Made by a program: the position numbers and the translations under genes. A model generated the notes under the pieces. The model had not been told where the DNA came from and did no database searches. It was given only the letters and a program-made list of their open reading frames with translations. 64,000 nucleotides of DNA from UBA7672 sp040398425 (lineage in GTDB: Bacteria > Pseudomonadota > Alphaproteobacteria > Caulobacterales > Hyphomonadaceae), in assembly GCA_040398425.1 (NCBI GenBank), contig JBBATZ010000003.1, forward strand, positions 1-64,000. Direction: 5' to 3'. Below, piece by piece: positions 41,984 to 55,478 of the stretch; positions within the stretch are counted from its first letter, which is position 1, and each line of letters begins with the position of its first letter.

Positions 41984-42802
41984 TCAACCGTGCATCGCGC
42001 CCATATAGATCGCAGCCAACCCTGCCCCGCCGACCAGAATGCGCCACCATCCGAACAGCGCGAAGCCGCGCTTCTGCACGAAGTCGAGCATCAGGCGAAT
42101 CACGATCAGGCCAAAAACGAACGAAGCCACGAATCCTATGGCGATGATGCCGAGATTGTCGCCGGTCAGGAAGTCGCGGCTTTCCCAGAAGTCGAGCACG
42201 AAGGCGCCGACCATGATCGGGATGGCGAGGAAGAAGGAGAACTCCGCTGCTGCACGCTTGTTGATACGCAACAGCATCGAGCCGACAATGGTGGAGCCCG
42301 AACGCGACACGCCCGGAATGATCGACAGGACCTGGAACAGGCCGATCAGCGCCGCCTTGTAGAGCGGCAGGTTCATCGCCGTGTGATCCGTGGGCGCGGG
42401 CGCGACCTTGTCGATCACGAGCAGCACGACGCCGCCGGTCACCAGCGACCAGCAGATCAGCGTGAGGCTCTCGAACAGGTAGCTCTTGATGAAATCATGC
42501 AGCAGCAGGCCCGCCGCAAAGGCCGGCACGCATGCGATGATGACCGACAGCGCAAAGCGACGGGACGATGGATCCGTCGGCAGTGTCACCAGCACATGCC
42601 AGAGCCGGCCGAAATAGAGCAGCACCACGGCGAGGATTGCGCCGAGCTGGATCACCACGGTGAAGGTCGTCCAGAACGGCGAGGCAAGACCCAGCGCGGT
42701 CTGCGTTAGCAGCAGGTGGCCTGTCGAGGACACGGGTATGAACTCCGTCAGCCCTTCGACCAGGCCGAGCAGGATCGCCTGCAGGATCGTCGTTGAATCC
42801 AT
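41984..42802 (-). CDS. uppP: Undecaprenyl-diphosphatase UppP (BacA)
   Basis: UppP removes a phosphate from undecaprenyl diphosphate so the lipid carrier can be reused in wall synthesis. The 272-residue protein has the signature EGLTEFIPVSSTGHLLL (about residues 15-31) and GVSRSGSTIVGSMLL (about 162-176), with eight hydrophobic segments. It is divergent from gltD with 245 bases between and leads an operon with the Amj-like flippase. Confidence 0.96.
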   Translation of the reverse strand: MDSTTILQAILLGLVEGLTEFIPVSSTGHLLLTQTALGLASPFWTTFTVVIQLGAILAVVLLYFGRLWHVLVTLPTDPSSRRFALSVIIACVPAFAAGLLLHDFIKSYLFESLTLICWSLVTGGVVLLVIDKVAPAPTDHTAMNLPLYKAALIGLFQVLSIIPGVSRSGSTIVGSMLLRINKRAAAEFSFFLAIPIMVGAFVLDFWESRDFLTGDNLGIIAIGFVASFVFGLIVIRLMLDFVQKRGFALFGWWRILVGGAGLAAIYMGAMHG

Positions 42803-43047
42803 GACTGTCTGCCCGGAGCTGGCGTCGGTTGACGCAGGTGTCGCCCCTTTATGGTGGATGTTGGGCTACCTGCGCCATTGATCTCTTTTGGGACCTTTAT
42901 GCGCTCGCCGATAAGTCAGGCCGGCTCAAGTCTGTCTATCAGGACGCACTATATTTCTCGTTTGGTTCCCATACGCGAATTTTCGGTTGCGATGAGTAGA
43001 AGTAGTCGGCATTGAAGCGCCTCGCGGTCCAATCATCCGGTGCCCCC

Positions 43048-44499
43048 ATGGCGCAGCAGCGCATGCTCACATTCGTCGCCGTCGATCAGCAGACGCCGGA
43101 AAAGCGCGAGGCAGAAGAGCGCCGCGCGGATTTCCACGAGATCTATGCGGATTTCATCGCGGCAAAGGCAAATGAGCAGTCTTCGCGCTGTTCGCAGTGC
43201 GGCGTTCCCTTCTGTCAGACGCACTGCCCGCTCGGGAACAACATCCCCGACTGGCTGATGCTGACCGCCAATGGCCGGCTGGAAGAGGCCTACGAACTCT
43301 CCGCCGCCACCTCGAACATGCCCGAAATCTGCGGCCGCATCTGCCCGCAGGATCGCCTCTGCGAAGGCGGATGCGTCATCGAGCAATCCGGCCACGGCGC
43401 AGTCACCATCGGCGCGGTCGAACGCTACATTACCGACACCGCCTGGGAGCGCGGCTGGGTGCTGCCGGTGAAGCCCCTGCGCGAACTCTCACAGAGCATC
43501 GGCATCATCGGCGCAGGTCCTGCGGGTCTTTCTGCCGCCGACGAACTGCGCTCGGCGGGCTACCGCGTCACCGTCTATGACCGCCACGATCGCGCTGGCG
43601 GCCTGCTGATCTATGGCATCCCGAACTTCAAGCTGGAGAAAGAAATCGTCGAGCGGCGTGTGAAACGCTTGGCGGACGGCGGCGTCGCGTTCCGGCTCGG
43701 CGTCGACGTCGGAAAGGACGTTACGTTTGCGGAGCTACGCCAGAAGCATGACGCTGTACTGGTCGCCACCGGCGTCTACAAATCCAAGGAACTCACGACG
43801 CCCGGCAACGACGCCAAGGGCGTTCTGAAGGCGCTCGACTATCTCATCGCCGCCAACCGTACGGGCCTGGGCGAGACCGTGGCCGACTTCGCCAACGGCA
43901 AGCTGAACGCGGAGAAGAAGAACGTGGTCGTCATCGGCGGCGGCGACACCGCGATGGATTGCGTGCGCACCGCCATCCGCCAGGGCGCCAAGTCCGTCAC
44001 CTGCCTCTACCGCCGTGACCGCGCCAATATGCCGGGCTCGCAACGCGAAGTCGCAAATGCCGAGGAAGAAGGCGTGAAGTTTGACTGGCTCGCCGCGCCT
44101 TCCGCTGTCACCGAGAAGAAGGGTGGCGGGGCCAGGGGCGTCCGCGCCGTCCGCATGCGCCTCGGCCCGCCCGATGCCTCCGGCCGGCAGGCGCCCGAGG
44201 AAATCCCGGGCTCCGACTACGAGTCGAAGGCGGACATGGTGATCAAGGCGCTTGGCTTCGATCCCGAAGACCTGCCTGCGCATTTTGGCGAAACAGCGCT
44301 GAGTGTGAATCGCTGGGGCGGCGTGAAGGTCGACTACCGTTCGATGATGACAACTATGGATGGCATCTTTGCCGCCGGAGATATCGTGCGCGGCGCATCT
44401 CTGGTGGTATGGGCGATCAAGGAAGGCCGCGACGCCGCCGCCTCGATCGACGCCTATCTCAAGGCGCGCGCGACGTCCGCGCGTGTGGCGGCGGAGTAG
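43048..44499 (+). CDS. gltD: Glutamate synthase small subunit (NADPH)
   Basis: The beta subunit passes electrons from NADPH to the large subunit via FAD and iron-sulphur clusters. The 483-residue protein has N-terminal cysteines CSQCGVPFCQTHCPL and CGRICPQDRLCEGGC for two clusters, FAD site GIIGAGPAGLSAADEL and NADPH site VIGGGDTAMDCVRTA, and ends AIKEGRDAAASIDAYL. I chose ATG 43048; TTG 43012 and ATG 43063 are alternatives. Unusually it comes before gltB and is separated from it by a small gene. Confidence 0.95.
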   Translation: MAQQRMLTFVAVDQQTPEKREAEERRADFHEIYADFIAAKANEQSSRCSQCGVPFCQTHCPLGNNIPDWLMLTANGRLEEAYELSAATSNMPEICGRICPQDRLCEGGCVIEQSGHGAVTIGAVERYITDTAWERGWVLPVKPLRELSQSIGIIGAGPAGLSAADELRSAGYRVTVYDRHDRAGGLLIYGIPNFKLEKEIVERRVKRLADGGVAFRLGVDVGKDVTFAELRQKHDAVLVATGVYKSKELTTPGNDAKGVLKALDYLIAANRTGLGETVADFANGKLNAEKKNVVVIGGGDTAMDCVRTAIRQGAKSVTCLYRRDRANMPGSQREVANAEEEGVKFDWLAAPSAVTEKKGGGARGVRAVRMRLGPPDASGRQAPEEIPGSDYESKADMVIKALGFDPEDLPAHFGETALSVNRWGGVKVDYRSMMTTMDGIFAAGDIVRGASLVVWAIKEGRDAAASIDAYLKARATSARVAAE

Positions 44500-44504
44500 G
44501 ATCG

Positions 44505-44854
44505 ATGGATGTCTATCAGATCTCCGTCGACCTGAAGCCTGGCGTCCGTGACCAGAACTTTGTGACGGCTATGGACGCCTATCTCGGTCACCTCAAGTCT
44601 TCCGGAAAGATCGAGTCGTGGCGCCTGCTGCGCCGCAAGCTCGGCTTCGGCATTCCGGCGCTCGGCGAATTCCAGATCCTGATCGAGACGCGTGACCTGG
44701 CGCAACTCGACCTCGCCTTCACCGCCGCCTCACGCCGCGATGAGCCTGTCGAAAGCGCCCATCACGGCGTCAGTTCGCTGGTCGCGAACTTTCAGGCCGG
44801 CCTCTACCGCGACTTTCCTGATGCCCACCGCCAGAATGGCGAGGAGCGTTTCTG

Positions 44855-44855
<1 letters not shown>
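44505..44855 (+). CDS. DUF6614-type small protein between gltD and gltB
   Basis: A 116-residue soluble protein: MDVYQISVDLKPGVRDQNFV at the start, the RRKLGFGIPALGEFQILIET stretch (about residues 44-63), SRRDEPVESAHHGVSSLV and LYRDFPD near the C-terminus. It resembles DUF6614, a ferredoxin-like family of unknown function. It starts six bases after gltD (ribosome site GGAGTAGG) and shares the A of its TGA stop with the ATG of gltB (TGATG), so it is translationally coupled within the glutamate synthase operon. A role in the enzyme is inference. Confidence 0.75.
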
Positions 44856-49408
<4,553 letters not shown>

Positions 49409-49412
49409 GCAG

Positions 49413-49727
49413 CTAGTCCTTTCGCCAGGGCGACTTGATCGTGTAACCCTGCTCCACCGGCGCGGTGGGCACGGACTGCGCGGAGAAATTCTCGCTCATG
49501 CCGGGGATCTGCAGGCCCGCGATCTGCTTCGGCGGGACGATCTGGAATCCCAGCGCGGTGAACAGCGCGATGAAGCCGACAAAGGAGAGGATGGTCGTCG
49601 CAATCACTTGCGCGATCACGCGGGTGATCAGCCCACGGAAGAAGAACGCCGCGCTCAGCGCGGAGACCGTGCTGCCGCCAAGCCCTGCGAGACCCGCAAC
49701 TGTCGCAAGATCAAAATCCAGACCCAT
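49413..49727 (-). CDS. Small membrane protein of unknown function
   Basis: A 104-residue protein with spans at about residues 10-30 and 38-62 (VIAQVIATTILSFVGFIALF) and a polar C-terminal tail. GGGAGG lies at a good distance before the start codon. I do not recognise a family. It is convergent with gltB, with only four bases between stops. Confidence 0.65.
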   Translation of the reverse strand: MGLDFDLATVAGLAGLGGSTVSALSAAFFFRGLITRVIAQVIATTILSFVGFIALFTALGFQIVPPKQIAGLQIPGMSENFSAQSVPTAPVEQGYTIKSPWRKD

Positions 49728-49820
49728 CCTGTCCTCCCATATCGCCGCGCAACCGGGATTGCTGCGACCCGCCTAACCGGGCGAGACTAGTCGAAGACTT
49801 CGCCGGAAGGAAACCGCGAG

Positions 49821-50216
49821 ATGCCGACCTACCATGGCTCCTGTCACTGCGGCGCAGTCAGGTTCACGGTCGAAGGTCCGATCGACGAGGCCTACACCTG
49901 CGATTGCTCGCTGTGCGCGAAAAAGAACGCGCTCATGGCCAACGTCCATGAAAGCGCGCTCGCCATTACCGCTGGCGAAGACAGGCTCGGCCTCTACCAG
50001 TGGAATTCCCGCATTGCGAAGCACTACTTCTGCACGGACTGCGGCATCTATCCCTTCCACAGGAAGCGCTCGATGCCCGACCATTACGGGATCAATCTCA
50101 AGGCGCTTGATGACTTCGACTGGACCTCGTTGCCCGTCCGCGCAGCGGAGGGACAGGGCATGCCCATCGTCGACCCTAGCGCGCGCGAGGGCTGGACCGG
50201 CCCGCGCCAGATCTGA
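49821..50216 (+). CDS. GFA-family (glutathione-dependent formaldehyde-activating-like) zinc protein
   Basis: A 131-residue protein with the CENP-V/GFA fold. Zinc-binding cysteines are visible: C8 and C10 (GSCHCGAVRF), C27, C29 and C32 (TCDCSLC), C71 and C74 (FCTDCGIYPFH). The name-giving activity on S-hydroxymethylglutathione is not general to the family, so the reaction is not assigned. GGAAGGAAA precedes ATG 49821. Confidence 0.9.
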   Translation: MPTYHGSCHCGAVRFTVEGPIDEAYTCDCSLCAKKNALMANVHESALAITAGEDRLGLYQWNSRIAKHYFCTDCGIYPFHRKRSMPDHYGINLKALDDFDWTSLPVRAAEGQGMPIVDPSAREGWTGPRQI

Positions 50217-50266
50217 GCCCTTGCGGATTTTGCCCCCATATTATATCCGGGTAAAAAGGATAACGC

Positions 50267-50611
50267 ATGGTCGACAAATCCCGCCGCCAGGAATTGCTCC
50301 AGCAATTCTCGGAACGCCCGCCGCAGAACGGCGTCTTCGCGCTGAAGAATTCCTTCACTGGCGAGGTCTGGATCGGCGTCAGCCGTAATCTCGACACGCA
50401 GGTCAACGGCCTCCGGGTCCGTCTCAAAAGCAACCAGCATGTGAGCAAGGACGTGCAGGCGTCGTGGAACGCGCATGGCGAAGACGCCTTCAGCTACGAG
50501 GTTGTAGAACGCTTCCCAGAAACCGATCCCCACGTGATCGAGCTCAAGCGCACCGAACGCGCTGCCCATTGGCGCGAGCAGTTCAATGCGGGGACGGTGA
50601 AGGGGATGTGA
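50267..50611 (+). CDS. GIY-YIG nuclease-like protein
   Basis: A 114-residue protein with a GIY-YIG-like domain: GVFALKNSFTGEVWIGVSRN (about residues 22-41; the two hydrophobic motifs are GVF and WIG) and a downstream helical region RTERAAHWREQF. Such single-domain proteins are common in alphaproteobacteria; true nuclease activity is unproven. Its last 29 bases overlap the 3' end of the convergent gene on the minus strand. Confidence 0.75.
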   Translation: MVDKSRRQELLQQFSERPPQNGVFALKNSFTGEVWIGVSRNLDTQVNGLRVRLKSNQHVSKDVQASWNAHGEDAFSYEVVERFPETDPHVIELKRTERAAHWREQFNAGTVKGM

Positions 50612-51335
50612 CCACAATCATTGGTCCCAACTGCGCGCCGGCGTCCATCCGCTTCAGGGACGGCGCCCACAAGCTCGAAACGGCGCCGTCAAAATAGAGC
50701 GCGTTCACGCTCTTCAATTCGTCACGGAAAAAACGCGCCAGCTTGCCGAACGAGACCGGACCGTCACTGATCACAAACCAAGTTCGGCCATCGTCGCCAG
50801 CGCCCACGCCATTGCGCACGAACCGCGAGTCTCCGTCGTGGCTGAATTCAGGATGCAGAACCCCATCAATGACCAGCATCGGTCCGGATTGCGTCGCCCA
50901 GAGCGGGGTGGCGCCTGCAGCCAGGAATGCATCTGTGGATGCGACATGCGGAACACCGGACGCATCTACCCAGAAAACACCATTTGGTTTCATGTGAAAA
51001 TTGCCCGGCCCATCGGCCGTGCTGATCGTGTGCAGCCGCTGCCCCTCTTCCACATACAGCCCGATCGGAGACCCGGTGGCGTCAAACATTCCTGCATTCA
51101 TGACGAACGCGACTCGCGCCTCCGTCACATCGCGGGACAGCGCTGCAAAACCGCGATAGGGCGCGCCATCTGGGGATGCCCACGCAAGTCGCAATGCCTG
51201 CTGCTTCGCGTCGAAGCCGCATACGATAAAGTCATCGCGCTCGAATGTCTGTGAGACACAAGCCGAGTCGACAGCGGGTTCCTTGCAGCCCGACATTCCA
51301 AGGGTCGTCAAAAGAACGATTGCCGCCGCGCGCAT
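50583..51335 (-). CDS. Phosphodiester glycosidase (NAGPA-domain) lipoprotein
   Basis: A 250-residue protein with a lipobox MSGC (cysteine near residue 17) and the bacterial phosphodiester glycosidase (NAGPA/DUF2233-like) domain: AFVMNAGMFDATGSPIGLYV, FHMKPNGVFWVDASG, TQSGPMLVIDG, FVRNGVGAG and ALYFDGAVSSLW. Proteins of this type hydrolyse phosphodiester-linked sugars in envelope polymers. It is 54 bases downstream of the Anbu gene on the same strand and could belong to the same message. Confidence 0.82.
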   Translation of the reverse strand: MRAAAIVLLTTLGMSGCKEPAVDSACVSQTFERDDFIVCGFDAKQQALRLAWASPDGAPYRGFAALSRDVTEARVAFVMNAGMFDATGSPIGLYVEEGQRLHTISTADGPGNFHMKPNGVFWVDASGVPHVASTDAFLAAGATPLWATQSGPMLVIDGVLHPEFSHDGDSRFVRNGVGAGDDGRTWFVISDGPVSFGKLARFFRDELKSVNALYFDGAVSSLWAPSLKRMDAGAQLGPMIVVTSPSPSPH

Positions 51336-51389
51336 GCTCTATGTGTCGATCAATTCAGGCCGCGACGAAACAGTCGTCGACAGCGAAAG

Positions 51390-52124
51390 CTAGATCTTCA
51401 CTGCTGGCAGCGCGTTGAACGCCGTACGCAGCGAGGCGGCCCACGAGTCGCTGATCTGGCGGAATTCCTTGTGGTCGCTTTCGATGCGCTGGCTCTTCGC
51501 CTTGAACTCGTTGACCGGGATCACGCACATGTCGAGCGGCATGCCAACCGACAGGTTGGAGCGCACGGTAGAGTCCATGCTCACCAATGCGGCCTTTACG
51601 GCTTCCTCAATCGTCGTGTCGGGACGGATCACGCGGTCGAGGATCGGCTTGCCATATTTATGCTGGCCGATCTGCATGTAGGGCGTGTCCTCGCCCGCCT
51701 CAATGAAATTGCCGGCCGTGTATATCAGGAACAGGCGCAACTCGCCGCCCTTTCGCTGTCCGGCCATGATCACGGTCGCGTCCGCCGCGGCGCCCTGCGC
51801 CTCGATCTCGGCGCGGTCGCGCTTCTGCACCTCGCGCATCGCCTCGCCCACCATCTGCGCGCCGCGATAGAGGGTGTCACACGTCATCAGGCTTTCGATC
51901 TCGGGATCGATCCGGCTCTGCTTGATCTGCGTGGTGATGTGCGTGACGACGCCCTGGGTGATGCCGAGATTGCCCGCGGTCATCAGCGCTACGACGCGCT
52001 CGCCCGGCTCCTCGAACACGAACATCTTGCGAAAGCGCGCGATATTGTCGACGCCTGCATTCGTGCGGGTGTCCGACAGCAGGACCAGGCCAGCCTTGAG
52101 CTTGAGGCCAACGCAGTAAGTCAT
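51390..52124 (-). CDS. Anbu, proteasome-related peptidase
   Basis: Anbu is a bacterial ring-forming relative of proteasome beta subunits and HslV. The 244-residue protein starts MTYCVGLKLKAGLVLLSDTR; the N-terminal nucleophile would be T2 after Met removal, with D18 and K33 (ARFRKMFV) in place of the proteasome catalytic Asp17 and Lys33 positions. It keeps LMTAGNLGITQGV and the SDSWAASLRTAFNAL end. Its neighbours upstream encode a transglutaminase-like protein, an alpha-E protein and an ATP-grasp protein: the canonical Anbu gene set. Target is unknown. Confidence 0.93.
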   Translation of the reverse strand: MTYCVGLKLKAGLVLLSDTRTNAGVDNIARFRKMFVFEEPGERVVALMTAGNLGITQGVVTHITTQIKQSRIDPEIESLMTCDTLYRGAQMVGEAMREVQKRDRAEIEAQGAAADATVIMAGQRKGGELRLFLIYTAGNFIEAGEDTPYMQIGQHKYGKPILDRVIRPDTTIEEAVKAALVSMDSTVRSNLSVGMPLDMCVIPVNEFKAKSQRIESDHKEFRQISDSWAASLRTAFNALPAVKI

Positions 52125-52162
52125 TTCACGTCCCGATTCCCCGGCGTGGCTTCCGTTCCCGG

Positions 52163-53008
52163 CTATTGCTGAGTCTGGTTTTGCCCGTCTTGATTCTGTG
52201 ACTGAGACTGGCCCGTCGCCTGAGCAATGTCGACCGAGGCGCTAAGCCGCTCTTGTGAACCTCCGGACACATTGCCGCGGATCGGGGCAGCATCCGCCGC
52301 ATCCAGCCCGCACCCCAGGCGCACATAGCGATCTGTGGGGCACAACCGGTTGGCGGCGTCGAACCCGACCCAGCCGATTTCCGGCACAAAGGCCTCGGCC
52401 CATGCGTGTGTTTCGGTAAGTTTCGTGTCTTCGGCGAGCAGGTAGCCCACGACATAGCGCGACGGCGTCCCCAGCTTGCGTGCGGCGCTGATGAACACGT
52501 GGGCATGATCCTGGCAGACGCCCTTGCCCGCCTTCAGGGCATGCGCCGCCGTGGTGAGCTGTGATGTCGAGCCCGGTTTGTATTCGATCGTATCGGCCAC
52601 CGTGTTGAACAGCGCGTGCAAGCGGTCGAGCGGCGACTTGCCCGTCACGCCCGCCGCCAGGTCCTCGATCCGCTTGTCGGCTTCGGTCAGGGGCGTCGGA
52701 CGCAGGAAGACCTGTGGGCGAGAGGTTTCACGCAGGCCTCGCAGGACCCCCGCAGTGTCCGTCGTCTCGACCTCGCCTTCGGCGATCACGACAAGCTCGG
52801 GGCCAACTTCCGCGCGCGTCCAGATCGCCTCGCGATCGGCGGTCGCCGTGTTCAGCAGCGGGGCCACGCTCTGCCCGTTCACGCTGACGGTCCAGCTCTT
52901 TACGCGTTGGCTATCGAAGGTCGGTGGATACAGCCGCAGGCGCAGCGCGCAGCGGTCCGCCGGCGGATCGTAGGAATAGGTCGTGGCGTGTCGAACGGTG
53001 AGGCGCAT
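52163..53008 (-). CDS. Transglutaminase-like cysteine peptidase
   Basis: A 281-residue protein: N-terminal beta domain with TYSYDPPADRCALRLRLYPP, then the transglutaminase-like core with C in GKGVCQDHAHVFISAARKLG (about residues 150-170), histidine in ETHAWAEAFVPEIGWVGFD and the matching aspartate. The C-terminal tail is Gln-rich. In this family the Cys-His-Asp triad cleaves or forms amide bonds. It lies 38 bases upstream of anbu and two bases after the alpha-E gene, so co-translation is likely. Confidence 0.92.
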   Translation of the reverse strand: MRLTVRHATTYSYDPPADRCALRLRLYPPTFDSQRVKSWTVSVNGQSVAPLLNTATADREAIWTRAEVGPELVVIAEGEVETTDTAGVLRGLRETSRPQVFLRPTPLTEADKRIEDLAAGVTGKSPLDRLHALFNTVADTIEYKPGSTSQLTTAAHALKAGKGVCQDHAHVFISAARKLGTPSRYVVGYLLAEDTKLTETHAWAEAFVPEIGWVGFDAANRLCPTDRYVRLGCGLDAADAAPIRGNVSGGSQERLSASVDIAQATGQSQSQNQDGQNQTQQ

Positions 53009-53010
53009 GT

Positions 53011-53940
53011 CTAGAAGTGATAAGCCTTGCTGATTTCCATGGACAGGCGTCGCGTCGTCCCGATTGCCTCGGAGACGAACTCGTGCAGCCCGCTCTGGAA
53101 GAGTTCTTCAATTCCGATGGCGTCGAGACGTTCGACCATCTCGTTGGCGACAAGCTGTGGCGAGCTCGTCTCGCCATAGTCGCTCGCAATGTCGTCGAGG
53201 AAGCGTTTGATCGAGCGATAGCAATAGGCGACCGAACGCGGGAAAGTTCCGTTCAGGATCAGGAAATCGGCAATCCCCCAAGGCGTGTAGTCGCCCTTGT
53301 ACACGTGATGGTACGCGCGCAGCGCCGATGTTGCGCGCAGTACGCTGGTCCACTGGTGATAGTCTCGCCCGCCGCCCACCACATCGGTCTCCGGCAGCAA
53401 CACATAATACTTCACGTCGAGCAGGCGCAGCGTCATGTCGGCGCGCTCGATCAGCCCGCCCATGCGCAGGAAGTAGTAGCCGTCATTGCGCAACAGCGAG
53501 ATTTCCGACGCGCCGCGGAAAGCCGCCGTACGGTTCTTGGTCCACTCCAGCAGCGTCGGCAGGCTCTTCAGCGCTGTGTCGGCGTCCATCTGGCCAAGCT
53601 GGCGCCAGCCATCGTTCAGCGCCTCCCACATGTCCTGCGTCAGCGCTGTCCGGATCGCACGACCGTTGGCGCGCGCCGATGTCAGACATGAGCGGATCGA
53701 GGAGGGATTGTCCGCATCCAGCAACAGACGCTGCACCACGGTCGCGCCATCGAGCTTCTTGTCTTCTACAATGTCAGGCGCCGAACCGGAGGCGGCCGCG
53801 ACGGAGCGCCATTCCTCCTGCTCGTTCGAGCCGGGCAGCATCGCCATGCGATAGCCCATCTCGATCAGGCGCGCGGTCGCATCGGCCCGCTCCATATAGC
53901 GGCCCATCCAGAACATGTTTTCAGCGGTACGGCTCAGCAT
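53011..53940 (-). CDS. Alpha-E domain protein
   Basis: A 309-residue, mostly alpha-helical protein matching the Alpha-E (DUF403) family: MLSRTAENMFWMGRYMERAD at the N-terminus (a family hallmark), ALTQDMWEALNDGWRQL, a central YYFLRMGGLIERADMTLRLL and C-terminal GTFPRSVAYCYRSIKRFLDD. The family is found next to the circularly permuted ATP-grasp gene and is presumed to act with it in peptide or amide synthesis. One base separates it from the ATP-grasp gene. Confidence 0.93.
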   Translation of the reverse strand: MLSRTAENMFWMGRYMERADATARLIEMGYRMAMLPGSNEQEEWRSVAAASGSAPDIVEDKKLDGATVVQRLLLDADNPSSIRSCLTSARANGRAIRTALTQDMWEALNDGWRQLGQMDADTALKSLPTLLEWTKNRTAAFRGASEISLLRNDGYYFLRMGGLIERADMTLRLLDVKYYVLLPETDVVGGGRDYHQWTSVLRATSALRAYHHVYKGDYTPWGIADFLILNGTFPRSVAYCYRSIKRFLDDIASDYGETSSPQLVANEMVERLDAIGIEELFQSGLHEFVSEAIGTTRRLSMEISKAYHF

Positions 53941-53941
53941 G

Positions 53942-55348
53942 TCATTCCGCCAGAATCCAGGTGTCTTTGACCCCGCCGCCCTGGGAAGAGTTCACGACCA
54001 GCGACCCCTTCTTCAAGGCCACGCGCGTGAGTCCACCCGGCGTCAGGCGGATTTCCTTGCCTACGAGGCAGTAAGGCCGGAAATCAACATGGCGTTCCTC
54101 GATCCCTTCATTGCCAAGGATCGGCGCGGTCGACAGGTCCAGCGTCGGCTGGGCGATGAACTCCGAGGGGTTCGCCTTGATCTTGGCGCGGAACGCGTCG
54201 ATTTCCTTCTTCGCCGCATGCGGCCCGATCAGCATGCCATAGCCGCCCGAGCCATGGACGCGCTTGATGACGAGGTCCTTCAGGTTCTCGAGCACGTACC
54301 TGCAGTCGTCCGGCTGGGCGCAGCGCCAGGTCTGGACGTTCTCGAGGATAGGCTTCTCGCCGAGATAGAATTTGATCATGTCCGGCACGAAGACATAGAT
54401 CGCCTTGTCGTCCGCCACCCCCGCCCCCGGCGCCGAGCACAGCGTCACGCCGCCAGACCGATAGACGTCGAAGATACCCGGCACGCCGAGCAGCGAGTCT
54501 GCCTTGAAGGCCAGCGGGTCGATGTAGGTGTCGTCGATCCGCCGGTAGATTACGTCCACCCGCTGCGGACCGCGCGTTGTGCGCATCCAGCAGAGTCCGT
54601 TCTCGACGAAAAGATCCTGCGGCTCGACCAGTTCGATACCCATCAGGTCGGCGAGGAAGGAGTGTTCGTAATAAGCCGAGTTCAGCGAGCCCGGCGTCAG
54701 CAGCACAACCGTTGGGTCGTCGTCGCACTTGATCGGGGCGACTTCCTCCAGCGTCTTCTTCAGCATGCTCGGATAGTTCTCGACGCCCTCGACAATCCCC
54801 GCCTGGAACAGCTGCGGGAACATCCGCATCATGATCTCGCGGTTCTCCAGCATGTAGGAGACGCCGGATGGCGTGCGGCAGTTGTCCTCAAGAACCTGGA
54901 AGCGATCCGCATCCGTCCGCACGATGTCCACGCCGACAATGTGGCTGTAGACGCGGCCCGGCGGATCGACGCCCACCATGTCCGGCAGGAAGGCCTCGTT
55001 CTGGTAGACCAGTTCTTCCGGGATGATCCCCGCCCGCATGATCTCGCCGCGGTGGTAGACGTCGTACAGGAACGCATTCAGCGCCCGGCTGCGCTGTTTG
55101 ATGCCACGCGACATCTTCCGCCATTCGGCCGCGCCGAACACGCGGGGGATGAGGTCGAAAGGGATCAGCCGCTCAGGATCGCCGCCCTCGCCATACACCG
55201 CGAAAGTGATGCCGATCTTGCGGAAGATCGCCTCGGCCTCGCTCTGGCGAAGCTTGAGCAGGTCGACGCCGCTCGTGTTTATCCACTCGGAGACCTTGTC
55301 ATAGGGTCCCCGGATTGACCGGTCGTCTGCGAACATTTCGTTGTACAT
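53942..55348 (-). CDS. Circularly permuted type 2 ATP-grasp protein
   Basis: A 468-residue protein of the DUF404/DUF407 family, predicted to form amide or peptide bonds with ATP. Features: N-terminal YNEMFADDRSIRGPYDKVSE, YDVYHRGEIMRAGIIPEELV, LEDNCRTPSGVSYMLENREI, and a catalytic RVHGSGGYGMLIGPHA block near residues 365-385. It begins the four-gene Anbu operon (ATP-grasp, alpha-E, transglutaminase, Anbu) on the minus strand. The product of this system is not known. Confidence 0.93.
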   Translation of the reverse strand: MYNEMFADDRSIRGPYDKVSEWINTSGVDLLKLRQSEAEAIFRKIGITFAVYGEGGDPERLIPFDLIPRVFGAAEWRKMSRGIKQRSRALNAFLYDVYHRGEIMRAGIIPEELVYQNEAFLPDMVGVDPPGRVYSHIVGVDIVRTDADRFQVLEDNCRTPSGVSYMLENREIMMRMFPQLFQAGIVEGVENYPSMLKKTLEEVAPIKCDDDPTVVLLTPGSLNSAYYEHSFLADLMGIELVEPQDLFVENGLCWMRTTRGPQRVDVIYRRIDDTYIDPLAFKADSLLGVPGIFDVYRSGGVTLCSAPGAGVADDKAIYVFVPDMIKFYLGEKPILENVQTWRCAQPDDCRYVLENLKDLVIKRVHGSGGYGMLIGPHAAKKEIDAFRAKIKANPSEFIAQPTLDLSTAPILGNEGIEERHVDFRPYCLVGKEIRLTPGGLTRVALKKGSLVVNSSQGGGVKDTWILAE

Positions 55349-55478
55349 GCAGTCCCAGTCCTAGACGCACCCCGGCCCGGCGCGAAGCCGCCGCCGCCGA
55401 CCTTTTGAGCAGGCGAAGCCCCTGCCTAAACTTTGAGCACGGAATAGGGGATACGGAAGCCTCCTGTCGGGCCATTCC

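Noticed and set aside
53915..55318. 467-codon plus-strand open frame over the ATP-grasp gene
   Set aside because: It is an antisense shadow of a well-matched ATP-grasp protein.
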